Below, in pieces: positions 26,751 through 34,553 of a DNA stretch of 64,000 nt (position 1 is the stretch's first letter; each line of letters starts with the position of its first letter). The position numbers and the translations under genes were made by a program. This DNA comes from Gelidibacter japonicus (lineage in GTDB: Bacteria; Bacteroidota; Bacteroidia; Flavobacteriales; Flavobacteriaceae), in NCBI RefSeq assembly GCF_010725055.1, contig NZ_BJKB01000002.1:62001-126000 (forward strand), given 5' to 3'. The notes under the pieces were generated by a model, which saw nothing but the letters and a program-made list of their open reading frames with translations, was not told the origin of the DNA and made no database searches.

Positions 26751-26784
26751 TATCGGATATACTTCTAATTATATCTATCCGATA
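26751..26784. promoter_or_regulatory. Candidate operator: TATCGGATA inverted repeat
   Basis: A perfect 9-bp inverted repeat, TATCGGATA (26751-26759) and TATCCGATA (26776-26784), separated by 16 bases, immediately upstream of the fic -7 box. Centre-to-centre spacing of 25 bases suits two half-sites bound by a dimer. The wHTH-like tail of the Fic protein itself is the obvious candidate binder; this is inference. Confidence 0.6.
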
Positions 26785-27009
26785 TTAAGATGATTAAAAG
26801 TTGTAAGAACCCATTTGAATGAGGAGATATTTATTTTCAACAACGAGCAATACAGTTCTTTAATGGAACACAGGCCTAACCATCAGTTCAAGCAGGTGAC
26901 GCTGATTGCCCAAGATGAACTATGATTTAATTTGGCATTCAAATGAGTAAAGAGATTAAGCGTTTTTTTCAATAGTTTTTATTTGAATTCATAGTATATA
27001 AAAATGTGA

Positions 27010-27034
27010 AAAGCACCCACTGTTTGGGTGCTTT
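27010..27034 (-). terminator. Hairpin terminator downstream of barrel gene
   Basis: A 10-bp perfect stem AAAGCACCCA / TGGGTGCTTT with a 5-base loop, followed on the minus strand by a T-rich tract. It probably ends the TPR/barrel transcript. Confidence 0.7.
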
Positions 27035-27083
27035 AAATGTCTTACGGTAGTCGAATAAACTAAATTTCACTTCTCATCATGAG

Positions 27084-27103
27084 ATCCCTGCCTTCGCAGG
27101 GAT
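27084..27103 (-). terminator. Short hairpin just after barrel stop codon
   Basis: ATCCCTGC-CTTC-GCAGGGAT, a perfect 8-bp stem with a 4-base loop, 4 bases beyond the stop of the barrel gene. There is no T-run; it could equally be a dispersed repeat of the CCCTGCCTTCGCAGGG type. Confidence 0.45.
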
Positions 27104-27107
27104 GTAG

Positions 27108-28835
27108 TTAAAAGTCAAATTGGTAGGTGGCGCCCACCAAAAATTGGATGCCCTGTACTGGTGTGTTTATCCAGCGCTGATAGGTCTTATCGGCAATATT
27201 GTTGGCTTTGGCGTAGAATGAAAGCTGGTCGTCAAAACGATAGCCCACATGGGCGTTGGCATCAAAGTAACTATCCAAAGTCATCGTCTGTTCCATAGGT
27301 GTCAAGGTTCCAAATTCACGAAACTGATCTTTTCGTTCACCCACATAGAACAAACCTGCTCCAGCAAACCAATTTTCATCAATTTGATAGTCCATAAACA
27401 ACGACGCTTTCAAATCTGGAAGGTTCCAAGCTTCCACCTCAGTATTGGCACTATATGAAAAATATTCGGCTTTGGCACCTAATTTGAAATTCCTGTTGAC
27501 ATCTACATTTAGTTCTCCAACAAAGGAAAATGTTTTCACATCGTCATAGACTATTCCGAAAGAGTTTCCATATTGATAATCTTCGGTAGCTCCTATAAAA
27601 ACAGGATTCGATGTGTACAAAGCCTTATCATTTTCATTCATATAATATCCGCCCACGCTATAACTGATACTATTGGACAGTTTCCCTTTTAAACCCACAG
27701 ACAAATTGTATTTTTGATCGGTGGGACTAATATAAAGTGTAGGTGACAAAAACGGATTTTCTTGGGCAAGATCATAATACGAAATTTGTTTGAGCCCGCC
27801 TTCAAGTCCCCCAAAGGCAATCATCAACTCGTCAATTATCCTAAAGCTCGCTGTAATATTTGGATAAATATGCAATTTGCTGGCCCCAAAGTCGCCCGTA
27901 TTGTTCTTATAGACCAGATTCACCCCCAAATTAAGCGTTAGATCATCTTGGGTCAATTGGTAACTTGGTGCAATTCCGAAACTCACATTGCCGTAGTTTA
28001 TTTTGGAGTCGGTGTAAAAGTTGCGCGAAAACGAACCATTTATATAATCTATAGTAAGCTCCGTAGAAATCAATTCATCTTGAATAGGAACATCCGCTGT
28101 ACCTTTTAATACAAATCGATTTTCGCCAGAACCTTGGTTATCTCCAAATCTCCTGTAGCGAACACTGGCATATTTTATAAGATAATCATAAAGCTTTATT
28201 TTAGCACCAACATTCCCTCCATAAAACTGATGCCCAACATCCAGGGTGTCTGCCGTTGTAGCGTCAAAATAAGGCTTTGGCAATCCGTACCAATTGTATT
28301 TTTGATATAAACCGCCACCTTCCAGCGTCCATGACAAATCTCTAAGTCTTTGACTGTAGTTCACATGGAGTTTGGTATCGATAAAATCATCATCCAACAA
28401 TACACCATCAATTCCGCCACTTGATGAATGGTGCGTGAAATACCCACCAACATTCTCTCCTCTGCCCAACTCGTGATTTAAATATACTTCCCCTAAAATG
28501 GTGGTGTAAGTACCCACGCCCAAAGACGCATAATTATCATAGAGTTTGATGGGTTTGGCTTTATTGACGGTTGCCGCCTTTCCCTTTGCAGGAGTAAAGG
28601 TTGACGCCACAGGAATTGAAAAAATATTGTATTTTATTTCCTTTTTTGTGGTATTGACGTCGTCATCCAAAACTGGGGTTTCCTTTATTTTAAAGGCATC
28701 TGCAACGGTAGGCGTATAGGGTTTGACAACATTGACCACTTCAGAATCCAAAGTGTCCTTTGTGCGTTCCTGTGCAAAAGATGCAGCACTTATCAGAACT
28801 GCGATGAGGGAAATATATTTGATTTGTTTTAGCAT
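27108..28835 (-). CDS. Plug-less outer-membrane beta-barrel, TonB-receptor-like
   Basis: Predicted outer-membrane protein of 575 residues with signal peptide (ending ASFAQ). A 75-residue polar N-terminal segment containing VVKPYTPTVADAFKIKETP is followed by a barrel of alternating strands from about residue 95 to the terminal YQFDF. The last third (NNIADKTYQRWINTPVQG) resembles the end of TonB-dependent receptors, but no plug domain or TonB box is visible. It lies 103 bases downstream of the large TPR gene in the same direction, and one transcript is likely. The pairing of a periplasmic TPR superhelix with an open barrel resembles the architecture of exopolysaccharide or protein export ports; this is inference. 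Confidence 0.78.
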   Translation of the reverse strand: MLKQIKYISLIAVLISAASFAQERTKDTLDSEVVNVVKPYTPTVADAFKIKETPVLDDDVNTTKKEIKYNIFSIPVASTFTPAKGKAATVNKAKPIKLYDNYASLGVGTYTTILGEVYLNHELGRGENVGGYFTHHSSSGGIDGVLLDDDFIDTKLHVNYSQRLRDLSWTLEGGGLYQKYNWYGLPKPYFDATTADTLDVGHQFYGGNVGAKIKLYDYLIKYASVRYRRFGDNQGSGENRFVLKGTADVPIQDELISTELTIDYINGSFSRNFYTDSKINYGNVSFGIAPSYQLTQDDLTLNLGVNLVYKNNTGDFGASKLHIYPNITASFRIIDELMIAFGGLEGGLKQISYYDLAQENPFLSPTLYISPTDQKYNLSVGLKGKLSNSISYSVGGYYMNENDKALYTSNPVFIGATEDYQYGNSFGIVYDDVKTFSFVGELNVDVNRNFKLGAKAEYFSYSANTEVEAWNLPDLKASLFMDYQIDENWFAGAGLFYVGERKDQFREFGTLTPMEQTMTLDSYFDANAHVGYRFDDQLSFYAKANNIADKTYQRWINTPVQGIQFLVGATYQFDF

Positions 28836-28938
28836 TGTTTATTACGTGTTAATGTCCAAAATTAAAATTCCTAATTCCAATGGTTGAAGTCAGTCATGAT
28901 CGTGAATTATTTTCAAGAGATGTGACCGTCACAAGAAT

Positions 28939-31900
28939 CTAATTTTCTGTTGTGATTGATGAGTTTGTTTTTGCTTCCTGTGCTTTAATAATACTGAGTT
29001 CCGTTTGGGCTTCCTGAACCACATCCTTAAATTCCGGGAAGTTTGAAATCACACTTTCCAAAATATATGTGGCTTGGAACGCATCTTTCAAAGCATAGAA
29101 ATTCTTTGCCATCAGCACCAAGCCTTTCGCACTGAAATATTTATAGCTCCCGTAATCCTTCGCCAATTTTTGAGCAGTGGCATTAGATGCTTCATAATGC
29201 CCTTCCTTGTTTTTAAAGTAGGCATTGTAATACAAGGCTTCAGCGGCCAAAGCGCCAGTGGCTATTTTTTCAACCGTAGCGTAAGCCGACTTGGCTTTTG
29301 ACTCATTGCCCGTTTTAATGGCAGAACGTGCTATAATAATCTGTGCATCACTCCTCACCTTATTGTCCAATTTAGAACCCGATAGCACCTTTTCGGCATA
29401 GTTTTCTGCGTCTTTGTACTTTTCCTGTTGGTAATAGGCATTCATCAAATTAGATTGTGCGTAGATGATGTTTTGTGGATAATTGGCTTCTACTTCCAAT
29501 TGTTTTAAGAGTGGAATGGCTTTATTCCATTGTGAAGCATTCAAATAAATCTCTGAAAGTTTGACGATGGCTTGTTCCGAATATTCACTCTTAGGCTTAT
29601 TGACCACAAATTCATAATGCGGCTGTGCAGTTTCTGGAAGCGACTTTTTAGTATATAATTCGCCCAAATAAAAATGCGATTTTAAAGCGTGCATCCCATT
29701 TGGAAATTGATTCAAATACCCATTAAATTGTTTGATGGCATTATCTGTTTTGTTCTCTAAATACTGTTTTTCGGCCGCCAAATACGTGGTATTGTCCAGG
29801 TCGGCATCGGTCACTTCTACGTAATCCAAGGTTTTTACCCAGGCTGCGTATTCATTGACCCTGCCCAAATCGATATAGATCAATCGAGCTGTCGATACGG
29901 CCTGAACGGCTTCCTCACTGCTTGGATAGTTTCTGGCCACATTCTTAAACTTGGTCAAAGCTTGTTCGTTCTGACCAGCGTTGTAATAAATAAGACCTTG
30001 TCTCAAAATCGATCTCGAATTGAAAACAGAGTTCTTGTATTCGGCATTCAATCGGTCGTACATGGCAATCGCTTTGTCGTTCTGATTGGCTTTTACATAA
30101 GAATTTCCCAATTCATACATGGCATCATCTCTTAAGGACGATTTGCTGTATCTATTGATAAAACTGTTCAATTCCTGGATCTTGGTGTTATCCTGTCCGA
30201 TATACCCATAACTCATCGCTTTTTGAAAATCGGCATAATCTGGTTCTATTTGTTTTAAGGTAATGGCCTTATCATAAGCGCCAATGGCATCTTTATAATC
30301 GGACGACACAAAATAACCATCACCCAATCGCAAATAGGCATCATTCAAGCGTAACTTATCCTCCGTACGCTGATTGACAAAAGTTTTGAAATGTTCGGTC
30401 GATTTTGAATAGTTTTTCTGTTTGAAATAAGTGTAGCCCAAATTATAATCGATATTGGTCATTTCCGGCGTTCCAGCAGCTTCATTTTGTTGCTTAAATT
30501 GTCTAAACCCGATTAAGGCCTCATCGTAATTGCCTATATTATAGTCAGATTCTGCTTTCCAAAACGTGGCTCTAGCAGTAAATTTAGCATCGCGTGGCTC
30601 CTTCAGGGATTTTTCAAATAGGTTTTTCGCCCCTCTATAATCGCCTTCATTATAAACTTCAATTCCTCGGTAAAAAGCGACCTTTTGATAAGCAACTTTA
30701 TTTTCAAAGCTGTTTTTCCCTTCCAACAATCTTAAAGCTTCCTTATAGTTTTTCGAAGTGATATACGAATCAATCAATAAAGTTTCAATTTCAGCCTTGT
30801 TCAGTGTTTGTGGATATTTGTTCAAATAGCTGGTCAATACCTGTGGTACCGATTGGTATGGATTTCCTATCTCATAACTGAGCTTTGCATAATTCAACCA
30901 GGCATCCTCCTGGATTTTCAAATCATAATCCATTTGGGAGGCATTTCTAAAAGCGTTCAATGCTTCCTGTTTTTTACCCAAATTGACATAGCTTTCACCT
31001 AAATGGTAATAAGCGTTTTGAGCGACACTATCGTTCCCACCGATGATTTTATTGAATTCGGAAATGGCTTTTTCAAAATCATTTTGTTTGTAATAGGCAT
31101 AACCCAATTGGTAATAATCGGTATTGCTCCATTTCCCTCTTTTCCCGTTATAAGCGGTCAAATACGGAATGGCTTCCTTATATTTTTGAAGGTTGAAATA
31201 GCTTTCACCAATGATTTTGGACAATTCAGATCTTTCACTTGGGTTGCTCTTTTTCATTTGCGCCTCTGCAAGTTTTATTGCCTCTTCAAACTTTCCGAGT
31301 TTAAAATTTAAGTCTGCCTGATAATAGGAAAGTTTCTCCTGATACTTTTCATTATCGCTTACTTGCTCAAAATATTCGTTGGCCCGATCATAGTCATCGC
31401 CTTCATAAGCCATGAATCCGATATAATACTTGGCTTGCGAGCCGTATTCCTTCGAGTTTACAACTCGATTAAGATACTTTTGGGCTTCAACCTGATCTTT
31501 TGTCGAATATAGGCTGTACCCGTAATTGAAATAAAATTTATCACGTTCTGAAATACCAATATTTCCTTCATCCACTTTTTCATACCATTTTCTGGCATGG
31601 GCATATCTACCATTATCAAAATAATAGTCGGCCACATCCATAAACGCAGTATTCCGCTTGGTGCTAGTGGGATATTTTTCAACAAAATCCTCAATGAGTG
31701 CGTCAGCGTTAATTTGATTGAGTCTAACGGCACAGTTGGCGTAATAATACGTACAATCTGCTTGCAACTGTTCATTGTCAGTGGCATCTTTTACTTTATC
31801 AAACATGCTTTGTGCGGCTTGATACTGTTTGTTGTTATATAAGGTCAGTGCTTTTTGATAATCGACCAGTTCATTGGTATAAGTAGCCGATTGTTGTGCG

Positions 31901-31959
31901 TAAGTATGTCCTATCAGCAATAGGAAACCAAGCAAAAGTGAGAGTTTTTTATTAAGCAT
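28939..31959 (-). CDS. Large periplasmic tetratricopeptide-repeat protein
   Basis: A 1006-residue protein made almost entirely of TPR-like helical hairpins after a signal peptide (MLNKKLSLLLGFLLLIGHTYAQQ). The ATG at 31959 is chosen over 31986 because a TATCTTTG promoter box occupies 31984-31991. Recognisable repeats include YAQSNLMNAYYQQEKYKDAENYAEKV and DDAMYELGNSYVKANQNDKAIAMYDRL-type units (about 25 in all, my estimate). No lipobox cysteine and no enzyme motif are present. With the downstream plug-less barrel it forms a probable two-gene unit, and it is best seen as a periplasmic scaffold for that barrel. Confidence 0.82.
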   Translation of the reverse strand: MLNKKLSLLLGFLLLIGHTYAQQSATYTNELVDYQKALTLYNNKQYQAAQSMFDKVKDATDNEQLQADCTYYYANCAVRLNQINADALIEDFVEKYPTSTKRNTAFMDVADYYFDNGRYAHARKWYEKVDEGNIGISERDKFYFNYGYSLYSTKDQVEAQKYLNRVVNSKEYGSQAKYYIGFMAYEGDDYDRANEYFEQVSDNEKYQEKLSYYQADLNFKLGKFEEAIKLAEAQMKKSNPSERSELSKIIGESYFNLQKYKEAIPYLTAYNGKRGKWSNTDYYQLGYAYYKQNDFEKAISEFNKIIGGNDSVAQNAYYHLGESYVNLGKKQEALNAFRNASQMDYDLKIQEDAWLNYAKLSYEIGNPYQSVPQVLTSYLNKYPQTLNKAEIETLLIDSYITSKNYKEALRLLEGKNSFENKVAYQKVAFYRGIEVYNEGDYRGAKNLFEKSLKEPRDAKFTARATFWKAESDYNIGNYDEALIGFRQFKQQNEAAGTPEMTNIDYNLGYTYFKQKNYSKSTEHFKTFVNQRTEDKLRLNDAYLRLGDGYFVSSDYKDAIGAYDKAITLKQIEPDYADFQKAMSYGYIGQDNTKIQELNSFINRYSKSSLRDDAMYELGNSYVKANQNDKAIAMYDRLNAEYKNSVFNSRSILRQGLIYYNAGQNEQALTKFKNVARNYPSSEEAVQAVSTARLIYIDLGRVNEYAAWVKTLDYVEVTDADLDNTTYLAAEKQYLENKTDNAIKQFNGYLNQFPNGMHALKSHFYLGELYTKKSLPETAQPHYEFVVNKPKSEYSEQAIVKLSEIYLNASQWNKAIPLLKQLEVEANYPQNIIYAQSNLMNAYYQQEKYKDAENYAEKVLSGSKLDNKVRSDAQIIIARSAIKTGNESKAKSAYATVEKIATGALAAEALYYNAYFKNKEGHYEASNATAQKLAKDYGSYKYFSAKGLVLMAKNFYALKDAFQATYILESVISNFPEFKDVVQEAQTELSIIKAQEAKTNSSITTEN

Positions 31960-31983
31960 TAAGTTTGTTTTTTTTTTGACGTT

Positions 31984-31991
31984 CAAAGATA
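31984..31991 (-). promoter_or_regulatory. -7 promoter element of TPR/barrel operon
   Basis: TATCTTTG on the minus strand, 25 bases from the ATG at 31959. It supports that start over the one at 31986. Confidence 0.6.
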
Positions 31992-32544
31992 CTTGAATCT
32001 TAAATCTATAACGAAGGATTATTTTTTAAATTATACACGAAGTTATTAAAAGAGAAGTTGGTGGTATTCAGAGGGTAGTGGGTAGTATTTAGAGGGTAGT
32101 GGATAGTATTTAGAGGGTAGTGGGCAGTATATAGAGGGTAGTGGGTCGCTTTCGGTCGACAGGTGACAGGCAAAAATGTCAATTCAAAAAAACAAAACAG
32201 TAATTTCTTAAATAACTCCCCTGAAATCTCCCGTAGGTTTCGAAGACTAAGGCAGACACTAACCGATTAGTTCAGAATCATCCATCATAAGTGTTCCTTT
32301 TAATGTAGCCTTAGAATCTTCCGATTTTAAACTGAAAACCATCAACAACAAACCGCTGATTGATAACTGCCTGCCCGTCCGCCTGCCCGTCCGCCTGCCC
32401 GTCCGTAGCGAAGCGAAGGCGGGTAGCTATAGCGAAGGCGGGTAGCTATAGTGAAGGCGGGAAGTCTAAGTACTGAGTACTGCGACTATAGACTGCCAAC
32501 TGCTGACTGCCAACTGCTGACTGCTGACTGATAACTGCCAATAC
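31987..32544. repeat. Gene-free repeat-rich spacer
   Basis: Three repeat types follow one another. First, about four tandem units of a roughly 21-base phrase AGAGGGTAGTGGGTAGTATTT (about 32066-32150). Second, CTGCCCGTCCGC repeated three times, running into GTAGCGAAGCGAAGGCGGG and two shorter copies ending GAAGGCGGG (about 32370-32463). Third, tandem ACTGCCAACTGCTG phrases (about 32466-32540). No gene is seen. The first and third families recur inverted at 34478-34553. Confidence 0.75.
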
Positions 32545-33546
32545 TCACTCATCCTCCCCATAAATCAATTCGATAAATTCTTCCTTCGGTATATCTCCAA
32601 AGTATTCCTTAAGCTCGATGTCTTTTAATAATTCTGAAATGTCTTCGCGATCGTAACGAGCACCAATCAGAAGCTCTTCAATTCCTTCTACAGGCTCCTT
32701 TCCAAAGAAATCGCCAAAAATTTTAAAATCTATAATATGGCCTTTTTCTACAAAAATCCGCAGATCAATTTCCCCAACAGAAAAACGCTTGCTACGTTGA
32801 ATATTGAATTTCGGGGAGCGACCATAGTTCCATTCCCAAGTATCGTATTTTTCCTTTTTTAACTCATGGACGGCTTTCCACTCGTCGGGTGTTAGATGAT
32901 AGCTTTCAAAGGCCTCACTTTCATCATAGAGCCCTTCGAGCAATAATTGTCGAAATTCTTCAATTTTCATGGACTCCTTTAAAAACTCGGAGATATTGGC
33001 TACACGACTTCGCACCGATTTGTGGCCTTTGGACTGAATTTTACTCATTTTTACGTTCAGTGCATTGACAACCTCACCCAAATCTGTATCATATAATAAG
33101 GTGCCGTGACTGACCATCCGCTTGCCCGTAGAAAACTGAGCAGTTCCAGAAATCTTCTTATCATCCACCTCAATGTCATTCCGGCCTTTTAATTCGGCTT
33201 TCAGTCCCAAACTGTTCAAGACCTTGATGACCGGAGCCGTGAACTTTTTGAAATTACTCAGGCTTTTGACATCGTGATTGGTGATAAAACTGAAGTTAAG
33301 ATTGCCAAAATCGTGATAAACCGCTCCACCACCGGAAATTCGTCTTACAATATGAATATTGTTTTCTTCAACATAATTATGGTTGATTTCTTCCAAAGTG
33401 TTTTGGTTACGACCGATAATGATGGATGGCTCATTGATATAAAACAGCAGATAGTCATTCTCTGCACTAAAATTTCGCAGTGCATATTCCTCCAAAGCCA
33501 AGTTCAACTTCGGATTGGTATTGCCTTCGTTTTCTATAAAAATCAT
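32545..33546 (-). CDS. lplA: Lipoate--protein ligase A
   Basis: Ligase of 333 residues that activates free lipoate with ATP and attaches it to lipoyl domains of 2-oxoacid dehydrogenases and GcvH. The N-terminal catalytic domain has NLALEEYALRNF, the RRISGGGAVYHDFGNLNFSF lipoyl-AMP loop, the binding lysine in NDIEVDDKKISGTAQ, and HGTLLYDTDLG. The last 90 residues form the accessory domain of bacterial LplA. It stands alone, with repeat-rich spacers on its 3' side and beyond the next gene. A TATCTTTG box lies 20 bases upstream. Confidence 0.92.
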   Translation of the reverse strand: MIFIENEGNTNPKLNLALEEYALRNFSAENDYLLFYINEPSIIIGRNQNTLEEINHNYVEENNIHIVRRISGGGAVYHDFGNLNFSFITNHDVKSLSNFKKFTAPVIKVLNSLGLKAELKGRNDIEVDDKKISGTAQFSTGKRMVSHGTLLYDTDLGEVVNALNVKMSKIQSKGHKSVRSRVANISEFLKESMKIEEFRQLLLEGLYDESEAFESYHLTPDEWKAVHELKKEKYDTWEWNYGRSPKFNIQRSKRFSVGEIDLRIFVEKGHIIDFKIFGDFFGKEPVEGIEELLIGARYDREDISELLKDIELKEYFGDIPKEEFIELIYGEDE

Positions 33547-33565
33547 GGTATGGTATTGTTTTTTA

Positions 33566-33573
33566 CAAAGATA
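33566..33573 (-). promoter_or_regulatory. -7 promoter element of lplA
   Basis: TATCTTTG on the minus strand, 20 bases before the lplA ATG. Confidence 0.6.
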
Positions 33574-33699
33574 ATTAAATGTTGATAGGAAATGGGATGT
33601 GGGGGTTAGGTATTAGGCATGAGGAAGTACAGTTTGTCACATACAAAGTGAATGGATGAGGTTGAAGTTCAAAATGAAAATGAAATTGAAGTTGAAAGT

Positions 33700-33805
33700 G
33701 GAAACGTGAAGGCGGGCCTGCCCGTCCACTTGTCCGAAACTTTTGTAGGGGCGGGCAGCGAAGCGAAGGCGGGCCTGCCCGACCGCAGCGAAGCGAAGGC
33801 GGGAA
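33700..33805. repeat. GC-rich dispersed repeat (GCGAAGCGAAGGCGGG type)
   Basis: Two copies of GGCGGGCCTGCCCG and two of AGCGAAGCGAAGGCGGG separated by about 40 bases, in AT-rich surroundings. The same phrase occurs at 32395-32463 and, reversed, near 43805-43835 and inside the array at 45.8-46.5 kb. The open frame across it is probably not coding. Confidence 0.65.
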
Positions 33806-33867
33806 ACTCGGAACTCAAAACTTGGAACTTCCCTCCAAGAAGCTTAGTTTTACAAAAATTAAATTTC

Positions 33868-34329
33868 ATGAAATTTTCGTTGACCAAGTTAAGGGCGGCT
33901 TTTGGCTCTAATGAACCTGTTGAAGAACAACATGACAGCACCTATACGGAGGCTATTATGAATGATGTTGAAGGTGTGCCTTTTGCCATATCAAATACCA
34001 ATGTCATGTATGCCGGAATGAGCGAACTGGCTGGTTATCATTATTTTAAAACCATCATTATCGGCACATTCAAGATTAAAACCTTCAAAGGCGCCAAACT
34101 GATTATAAATGGTGAGGATTTTAAATTGGAACTAACATCGGACATGTTGGAATTGAACTCCGAGTCCTCCCCTGTCCCCAACCGAAATATTACGCCCATT
34201 GATTTTGAAATTGATGAAGAGGATCTTCCAAAGATTGTGAGATCCAAAATTCAATCCGTTCAACTTTCAGCTAAAAAAGAAAAGATAGTTTTTAATATTA
34301 TGGAAATTACTAAAGAGGAGGAGGAATAA
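33868..34329 (+). CDS. Conserved hypothetical protein
   Basis: Small cytoplasmic protein of 153 residues from the ATG at 33868 (MKFSLTKLRAAFGS). The frame is open back to 33652, but the upstream 72 codons read through low-complexity DNA and the GC-rich repeat at 33700-33805, so that extension is rejected. The protein is acidic, with a strand-rich middle (FKTIIIGTFKIKTFKGAKLIING) and an EEEE tail. I recognise no family. It lies between divergent lplA and convergent recQ and seems monocistronic. Confidence 0.6.
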   Translation: MKFSLTKLRAAFGSNEPVEEQHDSTYTEAIMNDVEGVPFAISNTNVMYAGMSELAGYHYFKTIIIGTFKIKTFKGAKLIINGEDFKLELTSDMLELNSESSPVPNRNITPIDFEIDEEDLPKIVRSKIQSVQLSAKKEKIVFNIMEITKEEEE

Positions 34330-34553
34330 AAGTTATTTCACAGAGTTTCACAGAAAAAATAGAAAATAACTGTTTCCTTTTCCGGTATTTATGTGATAGC
34401 CAAAAACTAAAACTGAGATTTAAAACTATCCAACTTATCACTTAGAACTGACAACCAAAACTGTCAACTGCCTTCCGCCAACTACCCTCTAAAAACTACC
34501 CTCTACCCACCTTTCAACTAAAAACTGCCTACTGAAGACCGCCTACTGCCAAC
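34330..34553. repeat. Phrase-repeat spacer before recQ end
   Basis: CACAGAG phrases (34335-34352) followed by ACTGTCAACTGCC, CTACCCTCTAAAAACTACCCTCT and AAACTGCCTACTGAAGACCG phrases. The CTACCCTCT units are the reverse complement of those at 32066-32150, so the lplA-hypothetical pair is bracketed by inverted copies. The AAACTGCC 18-mer at 34522-34539 also occurs inside the NamZ coding region. Confidence 0.7.

Larger units (their letters stand above)
26732..27107. other. Intergenic region upstream of fic, with hairpins
   Basis: Holds the fic promoter and inverted repeat on the left and two hairpins on the right (27010-27034 and 27084-27103). The middle, 26785-27005, shows no gene or clear motif. 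Confidence 0.6.

Noticed and set aside
33652-33867. N-terminal extension of the unknown 153-residue protein
   Set aside because: The extension reads through low-complexity and GC-rich repeat DNA; the ATG at 33868 gives a more ordinary protein start.
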